DNA from: Acidobacteriota bacterium
GTDB taxonomy: Bacteria; Acidobacteriota; Terriglobia; Bryobacterales; UBA6623
Direction: 5' to 3'
Length of the DNA: 64,000 nucleotides
Assembly (NCBI GenBank): GCA_016125275.1
Contig: WGMB01000013.1
Coordinates: forward strand, 61,097-125,096
Each line of letters begins with the position of its first letter. Position 1 is the first letter of the stretch. The notes beneath the pieces are model-generated. The model saw only the letters and a program-made list of their open reading frames with translations. It was not told the origin of the DNA and searched no databases. A program made the position numbers and the translations under genes. Positions 25,739 to 34,259 of the stretch are shown piece by piece.

Positions 25739-27052
25739 TTGCCAAGCCCCAAGCTCACCATCACTGACCAACGCACGGACAAGGCTTACGAGCTCACGAT
25801 CGAGAACAGCTCCGTCCGCGCTCTCGACCTGCGTCCGATCAAGGAGAATCCCGAAGAATTCGGGATGTTGAGTTACGATCCGGGCTATACCAATACGGCC
25901 TCGTGCACGAGCCGCATCACGTTCATCGACGGCGACAAGGGCATCCTGCGCTATCGCGGCTATCCGATCGAACAGTTGGCGGAACAGTGCACCTATACCG
26001 AGGTCGCCTACCTGCTGCTGTACGGCGAGCTGCCGACGGCCGCTGAGCTCAAGGTCTGGAACAAGGAAATCAAGGACCACACGATGGTCCACGAGAACAT
26101 CAAGAAGTTCATCGACGGGTTTCACTACGACGCCCATCCGATGGGCATGCTGGTGAGCACGGTCGCGGCGCTGTCGACCTACTACCCCGACGCCAAGAAC
26201 ATCGGCAGCCGCACCAATCGCCGCCTGCAGCAGTTGCGGCTGATCAGCAAGATGCCGACGCTGGCGGCCTACGCCTACCGCCACAGCCAGGGCCTGCCGT
26301 ACATCTATCCCGACATCGAGCTCTCCTACACGGAGAACTTCATGAACATGCTGTGGCGGCGGGCCGAGCCCAAGTACGAGCCCAGCCCGGTGCTGGCCAA
26401 GGCTCTGGACGTGCTCTTCATCCTGCACGCTGACCACGAGCAGAACTGTTCGACGAGCACGATGCGGACGATCGGCAGCTCGAACGCCGACCCCTACGTG
26501 TCGCTGGCCGGCGCCTGCGGCGCCCTCTACGGCCCGCTGCACGGCGGAGCCAACGAGGCGGTCCTGACGATGCTCGACGAGATCGGCTCGATGGAGAGGA
26601 TCCCGTCGTTCATCAAGGAAGTCAAAGAAGGCGAGCGGCGTCTGATGGGCTTCGGCCACCGCGTCTACAAGAACTACGACCCGCGGGCGAAGATCATCAA
26701 GAAGATCGCCGACGACGTCTTCGAGATCACCGGCCGGAACCCGAAGATCGAGCTGGCCAAGGAGCTCGAGCGGATCGCTCTCGAAGACGACTACTTCGTG
26801 AAGCGCCGGCTGTATCCGAACGTGGACTTCTACTCCGGCATCATCTACGAAGCCATGGGCTTCAAGCCGGAGATGTTCACGGTGCTGTTCGCCATCGGCC
26901 GTACGGTGGGCTGGCTGGCGCACTGGGAAGAGCTGATGGAGGACCCGGAACGTCGCATTGCCCGGCCGCGGCAGCTCTACTTGGGACCCAACGAGCGCGA
27001 GTTCGTGCCCATCGAGGAGCGCTTGGGCCGGCTGCAGAGCCAGCGCGTCTGA
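25739..27052 (+). CDS. gltA: Citrate synthase
   Basis: 437 aa, TTG start at 25739 with AGGAG 8 bases upstream. Condenses acetyl-CoA with oxaloacetate, first step of the TCA cycle. Catalytic residues visible: H268 (GPLHGGANE), H307 (FGHRVYK) and D363 (NVDFYSG). The N-terminal beta-hairpin region and length fit the hexameric type II enzyme. Single gene with its own terminator. Confidence 0.95.
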   Translation: MPSPKLTITDQRTDKAYELTIENSSVRALDLRPIKENPEEFGMLSYDPGYTNTASCTSRITFIDGDKGILRYRGYPIEQLAEQCTYTEVAYLLLYGELPTAAELKVWNKEIKDHTMVHENIKKFIDGFHYDAHPMGMLVSTVAALSTYYPDAKNIGSRTNRRLQQLRLISKMPTLAAYAYRHSQGLPYIYPDIELSYTENFMNMLWRRAEPKYEPSPVLAKALDVLFILHADHEQNCSTSTMRTIGSSNADPYVSLAGACGALYGPLHGGANEAVLTMLDEIGSMERIPSFIKEVKEGERRLMGFGHRVYKNYDPRAKIIKKIADDVFEITGRNPKIELAKELERIALEDDYFVKRRLYPNVDFYSGIIYEAMGFKPEMFTVLFAIGRTVGWLAHWEELMEDPERRIARPRQLYLGPNEREFVPIEERLGRLQSQRV

Positions 27053-27072
27053 GGCTTTCCGCAAACGATCCA

Positions 27073-27108
27073 GACGGGGCCGGATTCTCGTAAATCCGGC
27101 CCCGTTTT
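27073..27108 (+). terminator. Terminator of gltA
   Basis: GGGGCCGGATT, a six-base loop, AATCCGGCCCC and then GTTTTG, 20 bases after the gltA stop. Confidence 0.8.
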
Positions 27109-27188
27109 GCGTTTGGGCCGGACACAAAAATGAGAACGGCCGCGCTCTCGGGGGAACGCGGCCGCAAAATCTTTGGATGGATACGAGG

Positions 27189-27569
27189 CTAGAGAGCCTT
27201 CTGGAGAGCCTCGCCCAGCGTCCCGACTTGATCGGTGCGCGAGCCTCTCTGTTGATCGTCACCCTCGGCCTTCGCCCGTCGCGCACGGCGGCGCGCCGAA
27301 CGGGTGGGGCCCTTTTCGCCCTTGGGGTGGGCGGCCTTCGCGCGCAACAGCTTGCCGTCGATCGGCGCGCGGTTGAAACGGCGAATGATCGCCTGCATTT
27401 CCTCTTCGTTGGGAGCTTCAACGAAGGCGTAGCCTTTTGACTCCTGGGTTTCGAAGTCCCGGATCACCCGGATCGCATCCGACACCAGGTCGCTGCTGTC
27501 CAGCCACGACTTGATGTCATCCGCAGTCACCCATTCAGGGAGGTTGCCGAAGTAAATGTTGTAGGCCAT
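27189..27569 (-). CDS. RNA-binding protein with one RRM domain
   Basis: 126 aa from ATG 27569. RNP2 is IYFGNLPEWV and RNP1 is SKGYAFVEA, giving a complete RRM at residues 3-80. A basic tail follows (RSARRRARRAK). These small glycine-poor RRM proteins are often cold-induced RNA chaperones. The upstream in-frame extension has no start with a ribosome site. Convergent with gltA. Confidence 0.9.
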   Translation of the reverse strand: MAYNIYFGNLPEWVTADDIKSWLDSSDLVSDAIRVIRDFETQESKGYAFVEAPNEEEMQAIIRRFNRAPIDGKLLRAKAAHPKGEKGPTRSARRRARRAKAEGDDQQRGSRTDQVGTLGEALQKAL

Positions 27570-27777
27570 TCCGACGCGGAGATTCCTAGCTCTTGGTGGT
27601 TTTACTTTTGCCTGTTGGTCGTAGAGTGCGGCAAGTTGCAGAACTGCGCCGCCGCACACGGATGGCGAGTCAAAAGCACCTTGAGTGTAGCACACACGGT
27701 TGCCAAGTGGGCAACACCCGTCCCTGGGCGGAAAGGCGCTGGGGCGGGCGGGGAACCTGATAACCTGCGGGCTCCTG

Positions 27778-29130
27778 ATGTCCACGCCCGAGCTGCAGCG
27801 CCGGTTGACGGTCTTCAACGCGACGACCATCAACATGTCCAACATGGTCGGGATCGGGCCGTTCATCATGATCGCGCTGATCCTGAAGTCCTTGGGCGGC
27901 CCGCAGGCTTATGCGGCGTGGCTGACCGGGACTCTGATTGCGATCGCGGACGGCTTGGTGGTGGCCGAGCTCGGCGCGGCCCTACCGGCCGCCGGAGGCA
28001 CCTACGTCTTCCTGCGGGAAGGGTTCGGACCACGGCGCTGGGGGCGGCTGCTGGCGTTTCTGTTCGTATGGCAGATCCTGTTTGCAGGCCCGCTGGAGAT
28101 CGCCAGCGGCAACATCGGCCTGGTGCAGTACTTGCAAGTCTTCTGGCCCGGCATGACGCCGCTCGAGACGAAGCTGCTGGCGGCTGGGATCGGCGTCTTC
28201 CTGATCTTTGCGCTCTACCGCCGGATCGGCTCGATCGCCCACATCATGGCCTGGCTCTGGGGCGCCATGCTCGTCACCACCGGATGGGTGATAGTGAGCG
28301 GCCTGCTGAGCTTCGACGCGGCGCTGGCGTTCGATCTGCCGGCCGACGCCTGGAAGCTCGACGGGAGCTTCTTTCTCGGCCTGGGCGAGGGTTCGGCGGA
28401 CGTGCTGTACCTGTTCCTGGGCTACTACCAGGTGTGCTACCTGGGCGCGGAGGTGCGCGACCCGGGCCGGACGATTCCTCGCGCCGTGATCTATTCGGTC
28501 CTGGCGGTGGCGGTCATCGACATCGCGATCTCGTTCTCGTTCATCGGCGTCGTGCCGTGGCGGGAGGCCATCGAGTCGCAGTTTCTCGGCGCCACCTTCG
28601 TGGAGAGGATCTATGGGAGCTGGGCGGCGCAACTACTGGCCGGGCTGATCGTCTTCACGGCCTTCGGGTCCATCCTCGCTCTGCTGCTGGGCTACTCACG
28701 GGCGCCGTACGCCGCCGCGCAGGACGGGATCTTCTTCCGCTGGTTCGGCGAGTTGCACCCGACCAAGGATTTCCCGCACCGGTCGCTGCTGCTGATCGGC
28801 GGCGGGGCGATCGCGGCGAGCTTCTGGAGCTTGGAGGACGTGATCAAGGCCCTGATGGCGGCGCGCATCCTGATCCAGTTCATCGGCCACACCATCGCGC
28901 TGTTTCTGATCCGCGCGCGGCGGCCGGACATCGAGCGGCCCTTCCGGATGCCGCTGTATCCCTTGCCGGCGCTGATCTCGCTGGTCGGGTACGTCTACGT
29001 CTTCGTCAGCCTGGGGCCGCGGTTCATGGCCTTCGGCGTGGGAACCCTGCTGCTGGGGACGGCGGTGTATCTGGCGGCGGCGAAGACGCAAGGGGAGTGG
29101 CCGTTCGAGCCCGCCGAGGCCGGCCGCTGA
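27778..29130 (+). CDS. APC-superfamily amino acid permease
   Basis: 450 aa from ATG 27778, about 12 hydrophobic segments. The first helix has the unwound APC motif around TTINMSNMVGIGPFIMIAL. 'GGTYVFLREGFG' and 'GRTIPRAVIYSV' are typical of the amino acid transporter branch. An inner-membrane symporter or exchanger; substrate not predictable. It starts about 200 bases from the divergent RRM gene. Confidence 0.86.
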   Translation: MSTPELQRRLTVFNATTINMSNMVGIGPFIMIALILKSLGGPQAYAAWLTGTLIAIADGLVVAELGAALPAAGGTYVFLREGFGPRRWGRLLAFLFVWQILFAGPLEIASGNIGLVQYLQVFWPGMTPLETKLLAAGIGVFLIFALYRRIGSIAHIMAWLWGAMLVTTGWVIVSGLLSFDAALAFDLPADAWKLDGSFFLGLGEGSADVLYLFLGYYQVCYLGAEVRDPGRTIPRAVIYSVLAVAVIDIAISFSFIGVVPWREAIESQFLGATFVERIYGSWAAQLLAGLIVFTAFGSILALLLGYSRAPYAAAQDGIFFRWFGELHPTKDFPHRSLLLIGGGAIAASFWSLEDVIKALMAARILIQFIGHTIALFLIRARRPDIERPFRMPLYPLPALISLVGYVYVFVSLGPRFMAFGVGTLLLGTAVYLAAAKTQGEWPFEPAEAGR

Positions 29131-29152
29131 GAGGCTGTACGCTGGAACGACG

Positions 29153-29734
29153 ATGGCGACTCTTTCGATCTGCGTCTACTGCGCCTCGAGCGGCGCCGTC
29201 GACGAGGCTTACTTCCAGGCGGCCCGCGAGGTGGGCGCCGAGATCGGGCGCAGAGGCCGGCGGCTGATCTATGGCGGGACCGACGTAGGGCTGATGGGAG
29301 CCGTCGCAGCGGCGGCGCGCGAAGCCGGCGCGGAGGTCCACGGCGTGATCCCCGAGGCGATCCGCCAGGTCGGCATCGCCGCCGAATGGGTGGATGAGTT
29401 GGTCGTGACGCCCGACCTGCGGGCGCGCAAGGCCGAGATGGAGCGCCGCGCGGACGCCTTTCTGGCCTTGCCGGGCGGCTTTGGGACGCTGGAGGAGCTG
29501 TTCGAGGCGATCACGCAGCGCCAGCTCCGGGCGCACAACAAGCCGATCGTGCTGCTCAACACGGCCGGCTTCTTCGACCCGCTGCTGGCGTTGTTCGAAG
29601 AGCTCTACCAGCGCCGATTCGCGCGCAGCGAGCATCGGCAGCTCTACGCCGTGGCCCGCGACCCGGTCGAGGCGCTGGACTTGGCGGAGGCGCCGCCGGC
29701 CGAGCCCCTGCCGCCAAAGTGGTTTTCGCGCTGA
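29153..29734 (+). CDS. LOG-family nucleotide phosphoribohydrolase
   Basis: 193 aa. Conserved LOG motifs: SICVYCASS at the N-terminus, LIYGGTDVGLMG, and the signature LPGGFGTLEELFEAIT. Family members release adenine from AMP or activate cytokinin precursors by splitting the N-glycosidic bond; in most bacteria the physiological role is nucleotide salvage. 22 bases after the permease and probably in its operon. Confidence 0.88.
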   Translation: MATLSICVYCASSGAVDEAYFQAAREVGAEIGRRGRRLIYGGTDVGLMGAVAAAAREAGAEVHGVIPEAIRQVGIAAEWVDELVVTPDLRARKAEMERRADAFLALPGGFGTLEELFEAITQRQLRAHNKPIVLLNTAGFFDPLLALFEELYQRRFARSEHRQLYAVARDPVEALDLAEAPPAEPLPPKWFSR

Positions 29735-29785
29735 ATCGCTGCCGGGCCGGCTCTCTGCGGCGAACAAACGTCCGTGCAGCTTCGT

Positions 29786-30643
29786 ATGCACGGCATGCAC
29801 AATCGCAATTGGCGGAAGGGCCTTCGCCTCGCATCCTTGGGAGCGGCTCTGGCCGCCGGCAGCTTCGTCGCTAGCGGCGGCATCATTCGGCATGACGTCG
29901 AGCTCGAGCAGTACGTTCGGCTGGCCGCGGAGCCCGCCTTTCGGAGCGTCGGCCGATACGCGGACGCGGCCGACCCGGACGACGTTGCGGGAGGCGTCCT
30001 GGTCGCACCGCGTTGGGTGCTGACGGCCTCGCATTTCCTGGGCGAGCAGTCGACTTGGACGTTCGGCGACAAGGAGGTGTACCACGCGGTCCGCGTGGTC
30101 CGGCATCCCCGGGTCGGCCAAGGGCCTCACGAGGCGCAGTGGAGCGGTTTCGACCTGGCGCTCGTCGAGCTGGACCGTCCCGTGGCGAATGTCGCTCCGG
30201 CAGTTCGCTACCGCGGTCGAGCCGAGGTCGGCGCGACCGTGACCAAAGTCGGCTACGGCTATGTGGGAAATGGCAGGGACGGCATGAAGGCGCCGCCCAC
30301 CCAGATGCGCCTGGCCGGCCAGAATGTGATCGATGCGGCCGGAGGAGAGCTCGACGGCCGCGAATTTTCGTCCGATGTGCTGGCCTTCGACTTCGACGGC
30401 CCGGGGGCGGCCGAGGCGAACCGGATGGGCTCGCCCGAGCCGCTGCCGCTGGAGATCGGAGGTTCGAAAGGCGACAGCGGCGGCGGAGTGTTTCTGGAAG
30501 AAGACGGGGAGTGGCGGCTGGCGGGGATCGTGTCCGGCGCGCTGAGCCGTCAGATCCGCTATGGGGCGGTCGCCGCGCTCGCCAGGGTCTCCTCCGCCAA
30601 CGATTGGATCGATTCGGTCGTCGGCGAGCCGGCCAAGCCTTGA
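29786..30643 (+). CDS. Secreted trypsin-like serine protease
   Basis: 285 aa from ATG 29786 (GTG 29774 and ATG 29795 are also in frame; no clear ribosome site decides). Signal or membrane segment LRLASLGAALAAGSFVASG. Triad: His in VLTASHFLG, Asp in SGFDLALVELD, Ser in GGSKGDSGGGVFL. S1 chymotrypsin-like fold. It ends at a convergent hairpin with the enolase-superfamily gene. Confidence 0.85.
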   Translation: MHGMHNRNWRKGLRLASLGAALAAGSFVASGGIIRHDVELEQYVRLAAEPAFRSVGRYADAADPDDVAGGVLVAPRWVLTASHFLGEQSTWTFGDKEVYHAVRVVRHPRVGQGPHEAQWSGFDLALVELDRPVANVAPAVRYRGRAEVGATVTKVGYGYVGNGRDGMKAPPTQMRLAGQNVIDAAGGELDGREFSSDVLAFDFDGPGAAEANRMGSPEPLPLEIGGSKGDSGGGVFLEEDGEWRLAGIVSGALSRQIRYGAVAALARVSSANDWIDSVVGEPAKP

Positions 30644-30653
30644 GAAGCCGAAA

Positions 30654-30677
30654 CGGCGCGCCTTGGGAGGCGCGCCG
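30654..30677. terminator. Convergent hairpin
   Basis: CGGCGCGCC, loop TTGGGA, GGCGCGCCG between two converging stops (30643 and 30717). No T-run. Confidence 0.5.
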
Positions 30678-30716
30678 CGTCGGACGGACGGCAGCTGCGA
30701 GGGGCGGGCCGGCGCC

Positions 30717-31988
30717 CTATCCCCACCAAGTCTCGCCTTCGGCCAAGTGCGCCCGGACCACGTCCGGATTCAGGTCCGCGCCGAGGCCGGGCTTCGTGTC
30801 GTTGATTCGTAGGAAGCCGTTCTCGATGTAGGGTCCGTCGAGCAGCAACACCTTGTCCATCCAGTCGCCCTTGCCTGTGACGGTCTCGCAAGCCACGAAA
30901 TCGCGGATTGAGCCCGCCCACTGGCAGGTCGACCAGGTGTTGAGCTGGCTGCCGGTGTTGTGGGTCGCCATCGGCATGCCGTAGAGCTCGGCGAGGTCCG
31001 CGATCCGCTTGGTCTCGGTAAATCCGCCGCTGTTGCGGAGGTCAGGGTGGAGGATGTCGGCGCCCTGGTTGACGATGAATGGCTGGAAGCCTTGGCGCCG
31101 CGTGAGGTTCTCGCCCATGCAAATGGGCACGCGCGAGCCGGCCGTGAGCCGCGTCCAGGATTCGGAGTAGTCCACCAGCAAGGGGTCTTCGAGGAAGATT
31201 GGGGCCATGTCCTCCACGGCGTACGAGATCTGCAGAGCGGTGCGCACGTCGTACTCCCAGTGGCAGTGCACGGCGATGTCATGCTCCCAGCCGACGGCTT
31301 CGCGGCAGTTCTCGAACCCTTCCTTGATCTGGCGCAGCTCCAGCGTCGTCAAGATCCGGTTGTTGGGGTCGCGGGCGTGGTCCTTGGCCGGGTCGGTGTG
31401 GCGGAAGCCGAACTTGTGCATCGAGAAGCCGGCCGGGTCGGCCTTCACCTTGGCGGCCCATTCGCGGCAGGAGGCCTTGTCGAGCAGGTTGCGCGGCGAC
31501 GCGTGGTCGTAGACCCGCACTTTGTCGCGGAACTTGCCGCCGAGCAAGACGGTGGTGGGCGTTTTGAGGATCTTGCCGGCCAGGTCCCACAGCGCCATGT
31601 CGATGCCGGACACCGCTCGCATGAGGTTGTGGGCGGAGCCGTCGGTGCGGGTTCCGCTCAGGCTGTTGGAGCCCTCGCCCGAGAGCGTGTAGATCGTGTC
31701 GATTTCGAGCGGGTCGCGGCCGACGAGGAAGTCCTTCATGGCCAGCACCTGCTGTTTGACGCCGACGCCCGGGCTGCCGTAGGCCTCGCCGATGCCGTAG
31801 AGCCCGTCGTCAGCGACGATCTTGACGAACGTGTAGGTCCGTCCGCCCTGCATGAGCATGACTTGGACGTCGCGAATCTTGACGCGCCCGGTCTCGGCGG
31901 CGGCCAGCCGCTGGAACCGATCGAGAAACGTCGCTCCGAAGGCCGCGCCGAGAAACTGCCGCCGAGACGGCAAGTAGCTGTGCTTCAC
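30717..31988 (-). CDS. Tat-exported enolase-superfamily (mandelate racemase/MLE-like) enzyme
   Basis: 423 aa. MKHSYLPSRRQFLGAAFGATF is a twin-arginine signal, unusual for a superfamily that is mostly cytoplasmic. The N-terminal capping domain is followed by the barrel. Likely metal ligands are in AVHCHWEYD, 'IFLEDPLL' and 'ICMGENL', and the base His in 'MATHNTGSQ'. It should abstract a proton next to a carboxylate in an acid sugar. The specific substrate is unknown. Fits the Tat-exported sugar enzymes elsewhere in the window. Confidence 0.84.
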   Translation of the reverse strand: MKHSYLPSRRQFLGAAFGATFLDRFQRLAAAETGRVKIRDVQVMLMQGGRTYTFVKIVADDGLYGIGEAYGSPGVGVKQQVLAMKDFLVGRDPLEIDTIYTLSGEGSNSLSGTRTDGSAHNLMRAVSGIDMALWDLAGKILKTPTTVLLGGKFRDKVRVYDHASPRNLLDKASCREWAAKVKADPAGFSMHKFGFRHTDPAKDHARDPNNRILTTLELRQIKEGFENCREAVGWEHDIAVHCHWEYDVRTALQISYAVEDMAPIFLEDPLLVDYSESWTRLTAGSRVPICMGENLTRRQGFQPFIVNQGADILHPDLRNSGGFTETKRIADLAELYGMPMATHNTGSQLNTWSTCQWAGSIRDFVACETVTGKGDWMDKVLLLDGPYIENGFLRINDTKPGLGADLNPDVVRAHLAEGETWWG

Positions 31989-32114
31989 AAGAAATACCCT
32001 CCTCTCACCTACGGCCCACGCCGTTGGCCGCAGACAGAGTAGCGGAAGGCGAGCTCCGCTGCAAAGGACGAAAGGTCTTGGGCGGGCTCACCTCGGAAGA
32101 TTGCAGGGCAAGGA

Positions 32115-32984
32115 CTAGCGATCCCCGGCGGCGGCGCAGTGAGCGAGCAACCACAGCGCATTCTCCCTGACCTGAGGAATTGCATCGTGCGCTAGGCGCT
32201 GCAACTGGGCTCTGGCGTCCTCTGAATCCCTTGCGACCAGATCGAGGAGAAGCGCCGTGAAACCGTCGTTGTCGCACCCGTCGTCAATGCCGCGCTGGTA
32301 CGCGATCAACAAGTCCCGCAAAGCCGATAGCCCCTCCAAGTCAGCAATCGGCCAAGCCGCCGCCTCTCGGACAAGCGCTGATCTGTCCCCAAGCAAAGGA
32401 CGAAGCAGCGGTAGGTCGGCTTGTCTCGCTTCGCGACGGATTGCCTCGCACGCCTTGACGTATGTGTCCCCGCCGGGCAGTGCCTCATCCGTCAGGTCTG
32501 CAATCAGGCCCTTGTCAAATTCAACGCGGGCATGACCCCGTGAGTGGATGTTTCGCGACACGCGCACGTCAGGATTTCGGAGTGACGGCCATCTCAACGT
32601 GGTCCAGGTCGCAACGGTCTGCCATCTTCCACTTGCGCAATCCTGCAATTGAGCTTTGATCGTACGGCCGTCTCGAACGAATTCGATCAGCCTGACCTGA
32701 CCGGAGAGGACGCCTTGGAAGCAGGATTGAAACTTCTCCACCACGTCGCTGTCGGAACAGGGGAACCATTCGCAGAAGAAGCTATCGCCAACCCACAGGC
32801 ACAGCAGATCGCCTTGAAGGTTCGCTCCGACAGCAAATACGAGACCCGGCTGAACGCCGAAGGAGACCTCCAGTTCGACAGGTGTTTCGGGATCACTCTC
32901 GCGCCAACTGGCGTTCAATAACTTGCATTGAGATGCAACGGCCTCGAATACCGTTCGGGCCCGTTCTCTGTGGTCTGGGTACAC
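32115..32984 (-). CDS. HEAT-like repeat protein of unknown function
   Basis: 289 aa, GTG start at 32984 with GGAG 7 bases upstream. Residues 1-150 form a mixed domain rich in Trp and Cys, which I do not recognise. Residues about 185-285 form alpha-helical pairs resembling HEAT repeats ('LPLLRPLLGDRSALVREAAAW', 'AQLQRLAHDAIPQVRENALWL'). Its start is only four bases from the first possible start of the divergent ECF sigma gene. Base composition is slightly lower in GC than in neighbours. Probably a protein-protein adaptor. Confidence 0.65.
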   Translation of the reverse strand: MYPDHRERARTVFEAVASQCKLLNASWRESDPETPVELEVSFGVQPGLVFAVGANLQGDLLCLWVGDSFFCEWFPCSDSDVVEKFQSCFQGVLSGQVRLIEFVRDGRTIKAQLQDCASGRWQTVATWTTLRWPSLRNPDVRVSRNIHSRGHARVEFDKGLIADLTDEALPGGDTYVKACEAIRREARQADLPLLRPLLGDRSALVREAAAWPIADLEGLSALRDLLIAYQRGIDDGCDNDGFTALLLDLVARDSEDARAQLQRLAHDAIPQVRENALWLLAHCAAAGDR

Positions 32985-32988
32985 GGCG

Positions 32989-33609
32989 ATGCTCCAAGGC
33001 TATCGGACCCAGAGGGCCGCTTCGCGAAAAACCCGTGAGAAACCTTTGGCCCCAGCGACTACCTTGATTGTGGGAGCTGATTCGACCTTGCTTGGAGAGC
33101 CGTCCCAGGAGGCCCTGTATGCGGACGCCGCCGGCGAGTACGGCGCCGCCATCGGGCGGGTCGCGCGCGGCTATGAGATGGACCCCGAGAAGCGTCGCGA
33201 CCTGCTCCAGGAGATTCACTTCCAGTTGTGGCGGAGCTTCGCGTCGTTCGACGCCCGCTGCTCGCTGCGGACCTGGGTCTATCGCGTCGCCCACCATGTC
33301 GGGGCGTCCCACGTGATCCGCGAACGCCGCCGGTTCTCGACGCTGTTGAGTCTGGAAGAGATGGAGACGATTCCGGACGCCGACCCGACCGACGTCGAGG
33401 CGGACGCGGACCGGCGCAGGAACCTCGACCGCCTGGAGCGCCTGATCGGGCAGCTTCGGCCGCTCGACCGGCAGGTGATCATCTCGTATCTCGAAGATAT
33501 GGACGCCGCCTCGATCGCGGAGATCACAGGCCTTTCGCCGGGGAGCGTGGCGATGAGGATTCACCGGATCAAGAACATCTTGGCGCGCCGGTTCCACGGC
33601 GGGAGGTAG
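32989..33609 (+). CDS. ECF-type RNA polymerase sigma factor
   Basis: At most 206 aa; the ATG at 32989 nearly touches the divergent HEAT gene, so GTG 33070 (179 aa) is an equally good start. Region 2: 'RRDLLQEIHFQLWRSFASFDARCSLRTWVYRVAHHVGASHV'-type sequence with the LLQE and RTWVYRVA motifs. Region 4: 'LEDMDAASIAEITGLSPGSVAMRIHRIK' helix-turn-helix. An acidic linker joins them. It directs RNA polymerase to a small regulon, probably including its own operon. No classic anti-sigma gene follows, only a membrane protein. Confidence 0.88.
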   Translation: MLQGYRTQRAASRKTREKPLAPATTLIVGADSTLLGEPSQEALYADAAGEYGAAIGRVARGYEMDPEKRRDLLQEIHFQLWRSFASFDARCSLRTWVYRVAHHVGASHVIRERRRFSTLLSLEEMETIPDADPTDVEADADRRRNLDRLERLIGQLRPLDRQVIISYLEDMDAASIAEITGLSPGSVAMRIHRIKNILARRFHGGR

Positions 33610-33614
33610 CAGCC

Positions 33615-34259
33615 ATGCCTGACAATATTTCTGAAAACGATCCGAGAGCGATCTGGCGCCAGTCGGCCGAGCCCTTCGAGCTGAAGATCGGAACGCAGCT
33701 TCTGCGGCAGAGGGCAAAGGACTTGCAGGCCAAGAGCCGCCGCGAGTCGCTCAACAGCGTCGTCCTGGGCGGCTTGGTTGCCGCGGGCTCAATCTACGGC
33801 AGCGTTTGGACCGCCTCGTCTGCGGTTCGTGTGTGGTTCTTGGCGACGGCGGCGTGGGCCTTGTTGGGACAGTACTTCCTGCAGCGCGCGCGGGGAGAAG
33901 CGTCGCAGCCGGAAGAGGCGGGTCTGCGGACCAGCCTGGATTCGTGCCGGCGGGAGCTCGAACGGAGCATACGGTTCGAGCGCGGGATGCTGGTGTGGCT
34001 GGTAGGGCCGCTGCTTTCGGCATTCGGCGCGCTGCTGGGTCCTTTGGTGATTGCGGTTGGGGGGAAAGGGCTGCTCGTGAAGGCGTCGCCCTTTCTGGCG
34101 CTGCTGGTTTCCTGGGCGCTGGCGATGGTCGTCATCCGGCGAAGCCAGGAGCGCAAGTACCGGCGCGCCATCGAAGAGCTGGACCAAATGGAGCGCGAGG
34201 CGCGGGGCGCGGGGGCTCGGAAACACGCGGCAATGATCTGGAAGGAGGACGAAGAATGA
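33615..34259 (+). CDS. Membrane protein, possible anti-sigma partner
   Basis: 214 aa from ATG 33615, GGGAGG upstream. A soluble N-terminus of about 50 residues (ENDPRAIWRQSAEPFELKIG) precedes four hydrophobic segments in two pairs (about 50-90 and 125-175), joined by a charged helix. The C-terminus is charged and helical. Position directly after the sigma gene (5 bases) suggests an anti-sigma role, but no zinc-finger or known anti-sigma motif is present. Its TGA overlaps the next ATG. Confidence 0.65.
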   Translation: MPDNISENDPRAIWRQSAEPFELKIGTQLLRQRAKDLQAKSRRESLNSVVLGGLVAAGSIYGSVWTASSAVRVWFLATAAWALLGQYFLQRARGEASQPEEAGLRTSLDSCRRELERSIRFERGMLVWLVGPLLSAFGALLGPLVIAVGGKGLLVKASPFLALLVSWALAMVVIRRSQERKYRRAIEELDQMEREARGAGARKHAAMIWKEDEE

